Positions 9,065-16,818 of a DNA stretch of 57,246 bases are shown one piece after another (position 1 is the stretch's first letter; every line of letters starts with the position of its first letter). The stretch lies in contig SFIM01000013.1 in assembly GCA_004556155.1 (NCBI GenBank), positions 1 to 57,246 on the forward strand. The letters run 5' to 3'. The stretch comes from Clostridiales bacterium. GTDB lineage: Bacteria; Bacillota; Clostridia; Christensenellales; Aristaeellaceae. The notes below the pieces were generated by a model that saw only the letters and a program-made list of their open reading frames with translations, was not told the DNA's origin and did not search any database. The position numbers were made by a program, and so were the translations under genes.

Positions 9065-10305
9065 GAAAGCTGCTGCTGCCCAGGGGCGCGGTGAACGCGG
9101 TATACCTGCCCTACCTGCAAAGCCCCCGGCGCTACCAGATTTTCTTTGGCGGCGCGTCCAGCGGCAAAAGCTGCTTTCTGGCCACCCGTGCGGTGCTGGA
9201 TACCCTGCAGGGGCGCAGCACGCTGGTGATCCGCCAGGTGGCGCGCACGCTGCGCACCAGCTGCTGGAACGAGATCGGCAAGGCGGCCGCGCGGCTGGGG
9301 CTGACGGGCTGCTTTCGCTTTAACAAAACCGAGATGACCGTGACCGCGCGCAACAACGGCGCGCAGCTGCTCTTTGCCGGGCTGGACGATGTGGAAAAGA
9401 TCAAATCCATCTCCCCCGCCGGCGGCGCGCTGACGGATATCTGGATTGAAGAGGCCACCGAGATCAGCTATGCGGATTTCAAGCAGCTGGACAAGCGCCT
9501 GCGCGGCCAGAGCCGCCACGAAAAGCGGCTGACGCTCTCCTTTAACCCTGTGTATAAAACGCACTGGATCTACCGCGAGTTCTTTGGCGGCTGGGATGAG
9601 GGCGGGCGCGCGTACCAGTCCGATACCGTGTCCATCCTCAAAACCACGTATCAGGACAACGCCTTCCTGACGGCGGACGACCGCGCGGCGCTGGAAAACG
9701 AGCGCGATCCCTACTACCGGCAGGTGTACACCCTGGGCGATTGGGGCGTGCTGGGGGATGTGATCTTCCGTGCCTGGCGGCAGGAGGAGCTGCACGCCCG
9801 CGCCGCCGCCGAGGAACGCGCGCTCTACGGGCTGGATTTCGGCTTTGCGGCCGATCCCTGCGCCTGCGTGCGCTGCGCCTATGACCGCGCCCGCCGCCGG
9901 GTGTATGTGTATGATGAAATCTGCGAGCGCGGGCTGACCAACGATCAGCTGGCCGCCCGGCTGCGGGCCTTCGCCGGCAGCGCCTATGTGGTGTGCGACA
10001 GCGCCGAGCCCAAGAGCATTGCCGATCTGCGCCGCTACGGGGTGTCCGCCCTGCCCGCCCGCAAGGGCCCGGACAGCCTGATGCACGGCGTGCAGTGGCT
10101 GCGCGCGCAGGAGATTGTGGTGGATCCCCGGTGCCGCAACCTTATCCGGGAGCTGACGCTGTATCAGTGGCAGCGCGACCGCGAGGGCAATACCCTGCGC
10201 CAGCCCCGCGACCGGGATAACCACCTGATCGACGCGCTGCGCTATGCCCTGGAGGGCGAGATGGAGGCTCGCTACGCCCAGGCGCATCAGCGGCCGGAAT
10301 GGTGA
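9061..10305 (+). CDS. terL: Phage terminase large subunit
   Basis: A 414-residue packaging motor and headful nuclease of the PBSX/Terminase_3 type. Walker A GGASSGKS at residues 30-37, Walker B with catalytic Glu in DIWIEEAT near 126-133, and the RNaseH-like nuclease with acidic residues in YGLDFGF (about 257), VCDSAE (about 311) and DRDNHLIDALRYAL (about 385). All catalytic motifs look intact, so it could be functional. It would act with the portal encoded next. The 274-bp gap that follows, unusual between phage packaging genes, contains an inserted intergenic repeat. Confidence 0.93.
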   Translation: MRKLLLPRGAVNAVYLPYLQSPRRYQIFFGGASSGKSCFLATRAVLDTLQGRSTLVIRQVARTLRTSCWNEIGKAAARLGLTGCFRFNKTEMTVTARNNGAQLLFAGLDDVEKIKSISPAGGALTDIWIEEATEISYADFKQLDKRLRGQSRHEKRLTLSFNPVYKTHWIYREFFGGWDEGGRAYQSDTVSILKTTYQDNAFLTADDRAALENERDPYYRQVYTLGDWGVLGDVIFRAWRQEELHARAAAEERALYGLDFGFAADPCACVRCAYDRARRRVYVYDEICERGLTNDQLAARLRAFAGSAYVVCDSAEPKSIADLRRYGVSALPARKGPDSLMHGVQWLRAQEIVVDPRCRNLIRELTLYQWQRDREGNTLRQPRDRDNHLIDALRYALEGEMEARYAQAHQRPEW

Positions 10306-10381
10306 AGGGGGAGGGGAGAAAGAGCGGAAAGGGGCTGCTGCATTCGTGCGGCTAACAGAAGCCTTTGGGTGGCTGTTTTTT

Positions 10382-10399
10382 ACAGCTATCGATAGCTGT
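10382..10399. other. Perfect 18-bp palindrome
   Basis: ACAGCTATC followed by GATAGCTGT forms a perfect palindrome just after a T-run (10374-10380) in the terL-portal gap. It could be a terminator on the minus strand, where the run becomes A, or a protein site. Function unknown. Confidence 0.5.
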
Positions 10400-10427
10400 T
10401 GCGCCTAATTCTTGCACTTAACTAACG

Positions 10428-10521
10428 CCCCCCGTGGCCAGGGCCACTCCCAGTTTAAAACCAGCAGCTTTTCCGTCCATAACACAGGTTCTTTGTTACT
10501 TTCTTCACTGAAGAAAGTAAC
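10428..10521 (-). repeat. Solo terminal copy of hairpin-ended repeat
   Basis: One end of the dispersed foldback family: GTGGCCAGGGCCAC, CCAGTTT, a CAGCAGCTTTTC segment, GGTTCTTT (10487-10494), then the hairpin GTTACTTTCTTCA-C-TGAAGAAAGTAAC (10495-10521), then a pyrimidine tract that reaches the portal RBS. No opposite end is found upstream. It sits inside what should be one phage late operon. Confidence 0.75.
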
Positions 10522-10579
10522 GTCTCCCCATTCCCCCGCCCCCCCTCATCCCCCGAAAAAACGAAAGGAGCAACTACCC

Positions 10580-11872
10580 ATGATTCAGCGATCCCATCAG
10601 GCCATGCCCGGCGCGCTGCCCTCGCCCGAGCTGCTGCGCAGCGTGCTGCGCGAGCATGCCCGCAACTGCGCGCGGCTGTCCCGCCTGAGCGCCTATTACG
10701 ACGGCGCGCACGATGTGACCCGCCGCGAACGCCGCAAGGGGCTGCCCAATACCCGCATTCCGCATGGCTACCCCGCCTATATCAGCGATATGGCCGCAGG
10801 CTACCTGATCGGCAGCCCCATCCGGTATGAGTATGATCCCAGCGACGAGATCGAAAGCCTGTGCCAGGCGCTGCGGGCGTGCGATTCGCCCTCGGTGGAC
10901 GCGGAGCTGGCCATGCAGCAAAGCGTGTTCGGCCGCGCGGTGGAGCTGTGCTATGCCGATGAAAACGCGCGCCCGCGCTGCATCGCCGTCGATCCGCGCG
11001 ATGCCTTTGTGGTGTACAGCGACGACGAGCTGGCGCGCCCGCTGTTTGGCGTGTACCTGCGCTATGAAACCGACCTGCGCGGCAACCGTACAGGGCTGCG
11101 CGTAAACGTGTACACCGATAGCCTGATCGCCCGCTACCGCTGCGCCCAGGCCGCCGCCATCCGCGAGCCGCTGGAGAGCGTCCCCCACTACTTCGGCGCG
11201 GTGCCCCTGACCGAATACTGGAACAACGCCTGCGAGCGCGGCGATTTTGAGCGCGTGCTGCCGCTGATCGACGCCTATGATCTGCTGCAAAGCGACCGCG
11301 TGAACGATAAGCAGCAGTTTGCCGACGCGCTGCTGGTGCTCACCGGCGTGATGGGGCTGACCGCCCCCGAGGACGGCGACGGCCGCACGCCGGGCGAACG
11401 CCTGCGCCAGGATAAAACGCTGGCGCTGCCCGACAGCACCGCGCGCGTGGAATGGCTGACCAAGGAAACGCATGAATCGGACGCGGATGTGCTGCGCCGG
11501 GCGCTGTCGGAGGATATCCACAAGTTCTCCATGGTGCCCGACCTGACCGACGAGCAGTTTGCCGCCAACGCCAGCGGCGTGGCCATGCGCTATAAGCTGC
11601 TGGGGCTGGAGCAGCTTACAGGCGTGAAGGAGCGCTACTTCCGCGAGGGCCTGCGCTGCCGGGTGCGGCTGTTTGCCCATTACCTGGCGCTGCTGGGCGA
11701 AAGGGAGATCGTGCCCGAGCGCGTGCGCTTCATCTTCACCCGTTCGCTGCCGGTCAACGATACCGAGCAGGCGCAGATCGTGCGCGAGCTGCACGGCATC
11801 GTGCCCGACGAGCAGCTGCTGCCCCAGTTGTCCTTCCTGCGCGATTTCCGCCCCGACGCAAGCCAGCGCTAA
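10580..11872 (+). CDS. Phage portal protein, SPP1 Gp6-like
   Basis: A 430-residue portal protein that would form the dodecameric ring at the packaging vertex. It shows the family pattern: YYDGAHDVTRRER near residue 37, PNTRIPHGYPAYISDMAAGYLIGSPIRYEY near 58-87, a FGVYLRYETD beta region, then the helical stem (IDAYDLLQSDRVNDKQQFADALLVLTG) and DLTDEQFAANASGVAMRYKLLGLE. The start at 10580 follows GAAAGGAG; upstream in-frame ATG codons read through the inserted repeat and are discarded. Followed closely by the scaffold gene. Confidence 0.92.
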   Translation: MIQRSHQAMPGALPSPELLRSVLREHARNCARLSRLSAYYDGAHDVTRRERRKGLPNTRIPHGYPAYISDMAAGYLIGSPIRYEYDPSDEIESLCQALRACDSPSVDAELAMQQSVFGRAVELCYADENARPRCIAVDPRDAFVVYSDDELARPLFGVYLRYETDLRGNRTGLRVNVYTDSLIARYRCAQAAAIREPLESVPHYFGAVPLTEYWNNACERGDFERVLPLIDAYDLLQSDRVNDKQQFADALLVLTGVMGLTAPEDGDGRTPGERLRQDKTLALPDSTARVEWLTKETHESDADVLRRALSEDIHKFSMVPDLTDEQFAANASGVAMRYKLLGLEQLTGVKERYFREGLRCRVRLFAHYLALLGEREIVPERVRFIFTRSLPVNDTEQAQIVRELHGIVPDEQLLPQLSFLRDFRPDASQR

Positions 11873-11887
11873 ACGGAGGAACCAACC

Positions 11888-12376
11888 ATGCCGAACGAAT
11901 CTGAAAAAAACCAGGAAAAATGCCTGACCCAGGCCGAGGTGAGCCAGCTTTTGCAGGAGCGCATCGCCCAGGAGCGCCGCCGCTACGAGGGGCTGCTCAG
12001 CCAGCAAAAAGCCGCCCGCGAACAGGCCGAGGCCGCCCTGCGGGAGCGCGAAAACACCCTGCGCGAGCGCGATGAACAGCTGCGCGCGCAGCAGATCCGC
12101 AGCCACGCGCAGGCGGAGCTGAACCGCCGCGGCCTGCCCCAAAGCCTGCTGGGCGCGCTGCAATGCGGCAGCGAAGAAGCGCTTACCCAGAGCCTGGCTG
12201 CCGTGGAGGGCGCGTTTCGAGAATCTCTTGAGCGCGGCGTGCGCGATCGTCTGCGCGGCGGCGCGCCATCCGCACCCATCGGCGCGCAGCTTCCCGATAA
12301 GAAGCAGCGCCTCAGCTATCAACAGGCCGCCAGCCTGTATCAGAAGCAGCGTCTGGCCGGCCGCGACAATGAATAA
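11888..12376 (+). CDS. Phage scaffolding protein, DUF4355-like
   Basis: A 162-residue, highly charged, mostly coiled-coil protein (about residues 15-85, Q/E/R-rich heptads) with a C-terminal QLPDKKQRLSYQQAASLYQKQRL tail. The composition and position between portal and capsid are those of phage scaffolding proteins that direct procapsid assembly. The start has GGAGG 8 bp upstream, 16 bp after the portal stop. Confidence 0.8.
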   Translation: MPNESEKNQEKCLTQAEVSQLLQERIAQERRRYEGLLSQQKAAREQAEAALRERENTLRERDEQLRAQQIRSHAQAELNRRGLPQSLLGALQCGSEEALTQSLAAVEGAFRESLERGVRDRLRGGAPSAPIGAQLPDKKQRLSYQQAASLYQKQRLAGRDNE

Positions 12377-12391
12377 TGGAGGGAAAGCAAC

Positions 12392-13519
12392 ATGTCTGTA
12401 ACCACTACCAATAACCTGATTATCCCCGAGGTCGTTTCTTCCCTGATCGACGGCAGCCTGGGCGACGGCGTAACGCTCCTGCCCCTGGCCGAGCAGGACG
12501 ACACCCTGGTCGGTCAGCCCGGCGACACGCTCAAGTTCCCCGTGTTCTCCTATATCGGCAAGGCGGCCGTGGTGGCCGAGAACGGCCAGATCATCCCCGG
12601 CCAGCTCACCGCCAGCATGAAGTCCGTCACCGTGCACAAGTATGCCAAGGCTATCTCCATCAGCGATGAGGCGCGCCTGTCCGGCTACGGCGATCCCGTG
12701 GGCGAGGGCAGCCGCCAGCTGGCGCACGCGCTGGATCACGCGGTGGATGACGATCTGTTCCAGTGCCTCAACGATGTGGGCGTGGCCCGCAAGTATGTTT
12801 CCGGCGCCATCAGCGCCGATACCATTGCCGACGCGCTGACGCTGTTTGGCGAGGATCCCGAGGGGCAGAAGGTGCTGCTGACCGACGCGGCGGGGCTGGC
12901 CGCCCTGCGCAAGGATCCCGATTTCGTGGGGCGCGGCGATATGGGCGAGGAGCTGGTCATGCACGGTGCCAAGGGCGAGGTGTGGGGCTGCGAAATTGTG
13001 ATCACCAACAAGGTGCGCGATAACGCCAGAACCAGGGAAAAGAACTATTTTATCGTCAAGCCCGGCGCGCTGCGCCTGGTCAACAAGCAGGGCGCGCTGG
13101 TGGAAATTCAGCGCGAGCCGGAATTCATGCGCGACAACATCTTCGCCTCCCTGCACTGCGTGCCCTATCTGTATGATGAAAGCAAGGTGGTGGCCATCAC
13201 GCAGTTCACCGGCCTGGCTGTGCTGACCGGGGACGCGGAGCGCCTGGGCTTTAAGACCGTGGCGGGCGAGAGCGGCAAAACGCGCGTGATCGTGCCCGAG
13301 TCCTGGGCGGCGCCGGCGGGCTACCGCTGGGTGTATGCGCTCAACACTGCCGCTGCCGAGGAAGGCGCATACGGCACGGCCTATACCGGCGGAACCAACC
13401 ATGCCGGCAACGACGCGCAGGTGGCTGCCAGCGGCAAGACGCACTGCCATCTGCTGCTGGTGGATAGCGACAATAAGCCCGTCAAGACGCTCACCGTGGC
13501 CGTCCACGCGGGCGCGTAA
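12392..13519 (+). CDS. Major capsid protein, N4-gp56 family
   Basis: A 375-residue capsid protein. The N-terminus (TTTNNLIIPEVVSSLIDGSL), PGDTLKFPVFSYIGKAAVVAENGQIIP and the ISISDEARLSGYGDPV...LAHALDHAVDDD segments match the N4-gp56-type HK97-fold capsid proteins. The last 90 residues (after GESGKTRVIVPES) are a Gly/Ala-rich beta domain that may be an exposed Ig-like decoration (inference). GGAGGG lies 8 bp before the start. Directly follows the scaffold gene. Confidence 0.9.
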   Translation: MSVTTTNNLIIPEVVSSLIDGSLGDGVTLLPLAEQDDTLVGQPGDTLKFPVFSYIGKAAVVAENGQIIPGQLTASMKSVTVHKYAKAISISDEARLSGYGDPVGEGSRQLAHALDHAVDDDLFQCLNDVGVARKYVSGAISADTIADALTLFGEDPEGQKVLLTDAAGLAALRKDPDFVGRGDMGEELVMHGAKGEVWGCEIVITNKVRDNARTREKNYFIVKPGALRLVNKQGALVEIQREPEFMRDNIFASLHCVPYLYDESKVVAITQFTGLAVLTGDAERLGFKTVAGESGKTRVIVPESWAAPAGYRWVYALNTAAAEEGAYGTAYTGGTNHAGNDAQVAASGKTHCHLLLVDSDNKPVKTLTVAVHAGA

Positions 13520-13534
13520 GGCAGGCGATGCATC

Positions 13535-13846
13535 ATGACGCTGAACGAAATGCTGCTGCGGCTGCATCGCCGCCTGGGCATCAGCACCGGCGCGCAGGAT
13601 GAGCTGCTGACCGATTTGCTGGCCGACGCGAACGCGCTGATGCTGGCCTATCTCAACCGCGCCGAGCTGCCCGCGGCGCTGGAAAACGCGCAGTGCCAGC
13701 TGGCCGTGCTGCTCTACAACTGCCTGGGCATGGAGGGCGAGCGCGCGCGCAGCGAGGGCGGCGTAACGCTGACGGTGGACACGCTGCCCGAGGATGTGCT
13801 ATCCCAGCTGCGCCCCTACCGGCTGTGCAAGGCGGTGAGCCTATGA
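13535..13846 (+). CDS. Phage head-tail connector protein
   Basis: A 103-residue helical protein (LLTDLLADANALMLAYLNRAELP...NAQCQLAVLLYNCLGMEGERARSEGG) typical of gp6/gp15-like adaptor proteins that dock under the portal. It lies directly after the capsid gene, with a weak RBS, and overlaps the next gene by ATGA. Confidence 0.8.
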   Translation: MTLNEMLLRLHRRLGISTGAQDELLTDLLADANALMLAYLNRAELPAALENAQCQLAVLLYNCLGMEGERARSEGGVTLTVDTLPEDVLSQLRPYRLCKAVSL

Positions 13847-14181
13847 GGCCGCGCTTTCGCGCCAGCACGGTGGTATATGCGGCGCGCTACGCACCCACGG
13901 CGGACGCGCTGGGCAGCATGCAGCCGGGCTATGCGGCGGCAAGGCACGCGCTGCGCGGCACGCTTTTGCCATCGCAGGATGGGGCGGATCCCACCGCGGC
14001 GGGGCTGCGGCGGCAGGAGGAGCTTGTGCTCCTTCTGCCCCTGGGCGCGGACATTGCCTGGCAGGACGGCATTTACCTATCTCCGGACGCGGCGCGCCCG
14101 GATTATCGCGTGGCTGCGCTGGAGCGCTATCCGCTGCATCTGCGCGTGCGGCTGGAGAGGGTGGCTGGTCATGGCGGCTGA
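13843..14181 (+). CDS. Probable head-closure/stopper protein
   Basis: A 112-residue protein rich in beta segments (VVYAARYAPTADALGSMQPGYAAARHALRGTLLP, ELVLLLPLGADIAWQDGIYLSPDAARPDYRVAALERYPLHLRVRLERV read in parts). Its position after the connector and a DGIYLSPD-like segment fit a head-closure (stopper) protein. It starts inside the upstream stop (ATGA) and overlaps the next gene by 11 bp. Assignment is mostly positional. Confidence 0.65.
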   Translation: MRPRFRASTVVYAARYAPTADALGSMQPGYAAARHALRGTLLPSQDGADPTAAGLRRQEELVLLLPLGADIAWQDGIYLSPDAARPDYRVAALERYPLHLRVRLERVAGHGG

Positions 14182-14491
14182 CGGGATCGCGGCGTATCGC
14201 GCGGCGCTGCGCGCGCGTCTGTCAAATGCGCTGGCCGCCGCGGGAGAGGCTGCGGCGGCGCAGGCACGGCAGGCTGTGCCGCTGGGCGACGGCCGCGACG
14301 GCGGGCATCTGCGGGACTGCATTGCGGCGGAATCGGCCTTTTCGGGCGATTGCGGCTGGATGCAGGTGACTGCGCGCAATCCGCATGCCGCGGCGGTGGA
14401 GCTGGGCACCAGCCGCATGCGCGCCCGCCCTTACCTGCTGCCTGCCCTGCGCGCGCAGGCGGCGGGCTTCCTGCAAGCGATATGCAAGTAA
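14171..14491 (+). CDS. HK97 gp10-like tail completion protein
   Basis: A 106-residue protein of the gp10 type: an N-terminal helix (AAYRAALRARLSNALAAAGEAAAAQARQAVP), then LGDGRDGGHLRDCI, a beta segment and HAAAVELGTSRMRARPYLLPALRAQ, where the ELGT...RPFL-like motif is the family hallmark. Overlaps the upstream gene. Followed not by the next tail gene but by a 174-bp foldback repeat. Confidence 0.82.
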   Translation: MAADGIAAYRAALRARLSNALAAAGEAAAAQARQAVPLGDGRDGGHLRDCIAAESAFSGDCGWMQVTARNPHAAAVELGTSRMRARPYLLPALRAQAAGFLQAICK

Positions 14492-14522
14492 AGGACGGGA
14501 GGACGAGGGGAAGAAGGGGGAC

Positions 14523-14696
14523 GTTTCTTTCTTGAGTCAAGAAAGAAACAAAGAACCTGCCTTGTCGCCGTGAAAGTCAGGCTGATAAAGCTGGAAGGCG
14601 GCGCTGCCGCCCCCGCGGGGTTCTTTCCACCTTTTCTCCCCCTGCTTTCACGTCACACGCTGGTTCTTTATTACTTTCTTCACGGAAGAAAGTAAC
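14523..14696. repeat. Short foldback element with hairpin ends (copy A)
   Basis: The left end is a perfect hairpin GTTTCTTTCTTGA-G-TCAAGAAAGAAAC (14523-14549) followed by AAAGAACC. The right end is GGTTCTTT (14662-14669) followed by hairpin TTACTTTCTTC-ACG-GAAGAAAGTAA (14671-14695). Between them lie inverted copies of a GTGAAAG/CTTTCAC segment and a GGCGG-CGCT-GCCGCC hairpin. Outside, a purine-rich tract (14499-14522) faces a pyrimidine-rich one (14697-14730). It interrupts the phage head-tail genes. No ORF inside. Confidence 0.8.
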
Positions 14697-14743
14697 GTCT
14701 CCCCGTCCCCTCCTCCCTCTCCCCTACAGAAAGGAGGCATCCC

Positions 14744-15103
14744 ATGCCTGATCTTACCCCGCAACTGCGCGCGCTGCTGCAAGCGATCATCCCCTGCGCG
14801 CAGGGACAGTATCCCGCGCAGGAGGCGGCGTTTCCCTGCGCGGTGATATACGAAAGCGGCAACGCCGTGCAGGCGCGCTGCGATGGCCGCACCCATCTGC
14901 ATGCGCTGGAATATACCGTTGAAATCTGGGCCTTTTCCCTGGGCGAAACCCACGCCCTGTCCGTGCGCGCGGACGAAGCCCTGGCAAGCCTGGGACTAAG
15001 CCGCAGCGCCTGCACCGACCTGTACGATGAAGACCTGCGCGTCCATCGCCGCGTGATGCGTTACCGCGCGCTGTGCGATGAAAACGGCGTGCTGACCCAA
15101 TAA
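14744..15103 (+). CDS. Phage tail terminator-like protein
   Basis: A 119-residue alpha/beta protein: N-terminal helix (LTPQLRALLQAII), FPCAVIYESGN, a LEYTVEIWAFSLGETHALSVRADEAL stretch and YDEDLRVHRRVMRYRALCDENG. This resembles DUF3168/DUF6838-type tail completion or terminator proteins, and it lies between gp10-like and tail-tube genes as expected. AAAGGAGG lies 7 bp before the start, just after foldback copy A, so it may need its own promoter. Confidence 0.7.
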   Translation: MPDLTPQLRALLQAIIPCAQGQYPAQEAAFPCAVIYESGNAVQARCDGRTHLHALEYTVEIWAFSLGETHALSVRADEALASLGLSRSACTDLYDEDLRVHRRVMRYRALCDENGVLTQ

Positions 15104-15116
15104 AAGGAGGAATTTT

Positions 15117-15530
15117 ATGGCCACCAAAAGCCTTGGCACCACCTTTACCTTTACGCCCGCAGGCGGCTCGGCCGCCAAGATTGGCCAGCTTTCCGCCATC
15201 AGCGAGCTTAACTGCGACAGCGAGCTGATCGACGTGACCACCCTGAGCGAGCAGAGCGGCTGCCGTCGGTTTATCCAGGGCGCGCGCGATGCGGGCGAAA
15301 TCCGCCTGACGGGCTTCCACCTGAAAACCGACGCGGGCCAGGCCGCCCTGCGCGCCGCCTATGAAAGCGGCAAGGCAGGCACGGCGCGCATCGATTTTCC
15401 CGACGGCGCGGCCTATACCTTCCCCGCCCTGGTTAAAAGCTGCTCCCTGGGCGCGGCGCAGGTGGACGGCGCAATCGGCTTTGGCTGCGTGCTGCGCGTG
15501 AACGGCGCGGTGGAAAGCGTGAGCGCCTGA
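15117..15530 (+). CDS. Phage tail tube protein
   Basis: A 137-residue major tail protein. It has the siphophage tube-fold pattern: TTFTFTPAGGSAAKIGQLSAISELNCDSELIDVTTLS (in parts), an insertion loop, then GEIRLTGFHLKTDAGQAALRAAYESG...ARIDFPDG...FPALVKSC and a C-terminal beta strand pair. It would polymerise into the tail tube around the tape measure. AAAGGAGG lies 8 bp before the start. Confidence 0.85.
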   Translation: MATKSLGTTFTFTPAGGSAAKIGQLSAISELNCDSELIDVTTLSEQSGCRRFIQGARDAGEIRLTGFHLKTDAGQAALRAAYESGKAGTARIDFPDGAAYTFPALVKSCSLGAAQVDGAIGFGCVLRVNGAVESVSA

Positions 15531-16039
15531 TGCCCGTCTATGTGGATATCGCAGGCCGCGCCTACCCCCTGCGCTTTACGCTGCGCGGGGCGCTGCGGCT
15601 GCTGGATCTGACGGGCCAGACGCCCATGGAGCTGCTGGCCCCCGGCCTTCGCAATACCGCGCTGCTGCTCTACGCCGCGCTGTGCGACGGCTGCCCGCAC
15701 GTTACCCTGTCCCAGGCTGCCGCGCTGTGCGCCTCCGCCGCCAGGGAGCGCGATGCGCTGTCCCGCCTGCTCAGCGCCCTGGCGCTGGCGCTGGCCGAGA
15801 GCGGGCTGGATCAGACCCGGCTGGATCGGGATATCCTGCGCCGCCTGCTGCGCGCCGCCCGGCGCGCGGGCTATCCGCAGCCGCTTGCGCTGCTGGACGC
15901 TACCTATTGCGAGCTGTGCGAAGCGCTGGAGGACTTTCTGGGCCGCCGCGGCGCAGCACCCGGCGCGCCCATGACCGATCGCCAAATGCAGGGCGTGATG
16001 CGCGCCCTGGCGGAAAGGAGCAAGCATGACCACCCTTGA
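15530..16039 (+). CDS. Probable tail assembly chaperone
   Basis: A 169-residue mostly helical protein beginning with a short beta pair (PVYVDIAGRAYPLRFTLRGALRLLDLTG read in parts), like gpG/gp13-type tail assembly chaperones found between tube and tape-measure genes. Starts within the upstream stop (TGATG) and overlaps the next gene by 14 bp. That overlap may be the trace of the chaperone frameshift arrangement; no slippery heptamer was noted. Confidence 0.6.
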   Translation: MPVYVDIAGRAYPLRFTLRGALRLLDLTGQTPMELLAPGLRNTALLLYAALCDGCPHVTLSQAAALCASAARERDALSRLLSALALALAESGLDQTRLDRDILRRLLRAARRAGYPQPLALLDATYCELCEALEDFLGRRGAAPGAPMTDRQMQGVMRALAERSKHDHP

Positions 16040-16445
16040 TACGCTGTGCGTCCGCCTGGAGGCGGAGGCCGGCAGTTTGTTTCAGGATTTGGATACGCTG
16101 GAGCATCGCCTGACCGCCCTGCGCGGGCAGAGCGGCCAGCGCGTCTCCCTGCCGGCCGAGCTGGAAATGCGCCTGAGCGTCACCGCTGACGAGGCCATCG
16201 CCGGCGCGCTGCGCGGGGCAGGCGATACGCTGTCCGCCGCCGTGCAGGGGCATGATGTGCAGTTGGGCGGCGCGCTAGCCGAGGCGCAGCAAGCCATGGC
16301 CGCCGCGCTGCAAAGCGCGGTCAATAAGCTCAGCGCGTCCCTGAACGTGAACGTGCCCGTGTATATCGACAGCACGCGCGTAGCCAACGCCGTTGTCAAT
16401 CAGGTGCGCCGCCGGTTGGTATCCGGCGGGCGCAGCCTGGCTTAA
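16026..16445 (+). CDS. Very small tape-measure-like protein
   Basis: A 139-residue, almost wholly helical protein with Q/A/L heptads (about 1-100) and a C-terminus NVPVYIDSTRVANAVVNQVRRRL that resembles the end of tape-measure proteins (VYIDGREVA...). It lies where the tape-measure gene belongs, between chaperone and distal-tail genes. Siphophage tape measures are normally 600-2000 residues, so either this is a shortened tape measure giving a very short tail, or a remnant. AAAGGAG lies before the start. Function inferred. Confidence 0.5.
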   Translation: MTTLDTLCVRLEAEAGSLFQDLDTLEHRLTALRGQSGQRVSLPAELEMRLSVTADEAIAGALRGAGDTLSAAVQGHDVQLGGALAEAQQAMAAALQSAVNKLSASLNVNVPVYIDSTRVANAVVNQVRRRLVSGGRSLA

Positions 16446-16459
16446 AGGAGGGATGCGCA

Positions 16460-16816
16460 ATGGCGATGCTGACCTTAAACGGCGCGGCGCTGCCTGATCC
16501 CTCCGCCCTGAGCGTGGAATTGCAGGATGCGCTTTTATCCGCCCGGCGCACGCTGTCTGGCGCGGCCAGCGTGTCCCGCGCCGCCGTCAAGCGCCGCGTG
16601 CGCTGCTATTGGGCGCACATGCCCGCGGCGCAGCTGGCCGCCATGCTCTCGGCCCTGGCGGGCAGCGCGGTGGCGACGCTGTCCTATCCCGATCCGCTGA
16701 CCGGCCAAAGCCGCGCCATGCAGGCCTATTGCGGCGAGCGCAGCGTGGGCCTTGCCCGGCAAAGCGGCGGCGAGACGGTGTGGACGGGCGTTGAAATCAT
16801 CTTTATGGAGGCATGA
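16460..16816 (+). CDS. Phage tail protein, DUF6711-like
   Basis: A 118-residue protein with the pattern MLTLNGAALPDPSALSVELQD, then VKRRVRCYWAHMPAAQLAAMLSAL and a C-terminal beta hairpin (WTGVEIIFMEA), as in DUF6711 tail proteins that follow the tape measure. It may play the distal-tail role. AAAGGAGG lies before the start. Ends by overlapping the region just before the receptor-binding gene. Confidence 0.7.
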   Translation: MAMLTLNGAALPDPSALSVELQDALLSARRTLSGAASVSRAAVKRRVRCYWAHMPAAQLAAMLSALAGSAVATLSYPDPLTGQSRAMQAYCGERSVGLARQSGGETVWTGVEIIFMEA

Positions 16817-16818
16817 GC

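Noticed and set aside
10574..13567. A 997-codon open frame on the minus strand opposite the phage portal, scaffold and capsid genes
   Set aside because: It is antisense to three clearly recognisable phage genes, has no RBS and has the His/Gln/Ala-rich composition of a shadow frame in GC-rich DNA.
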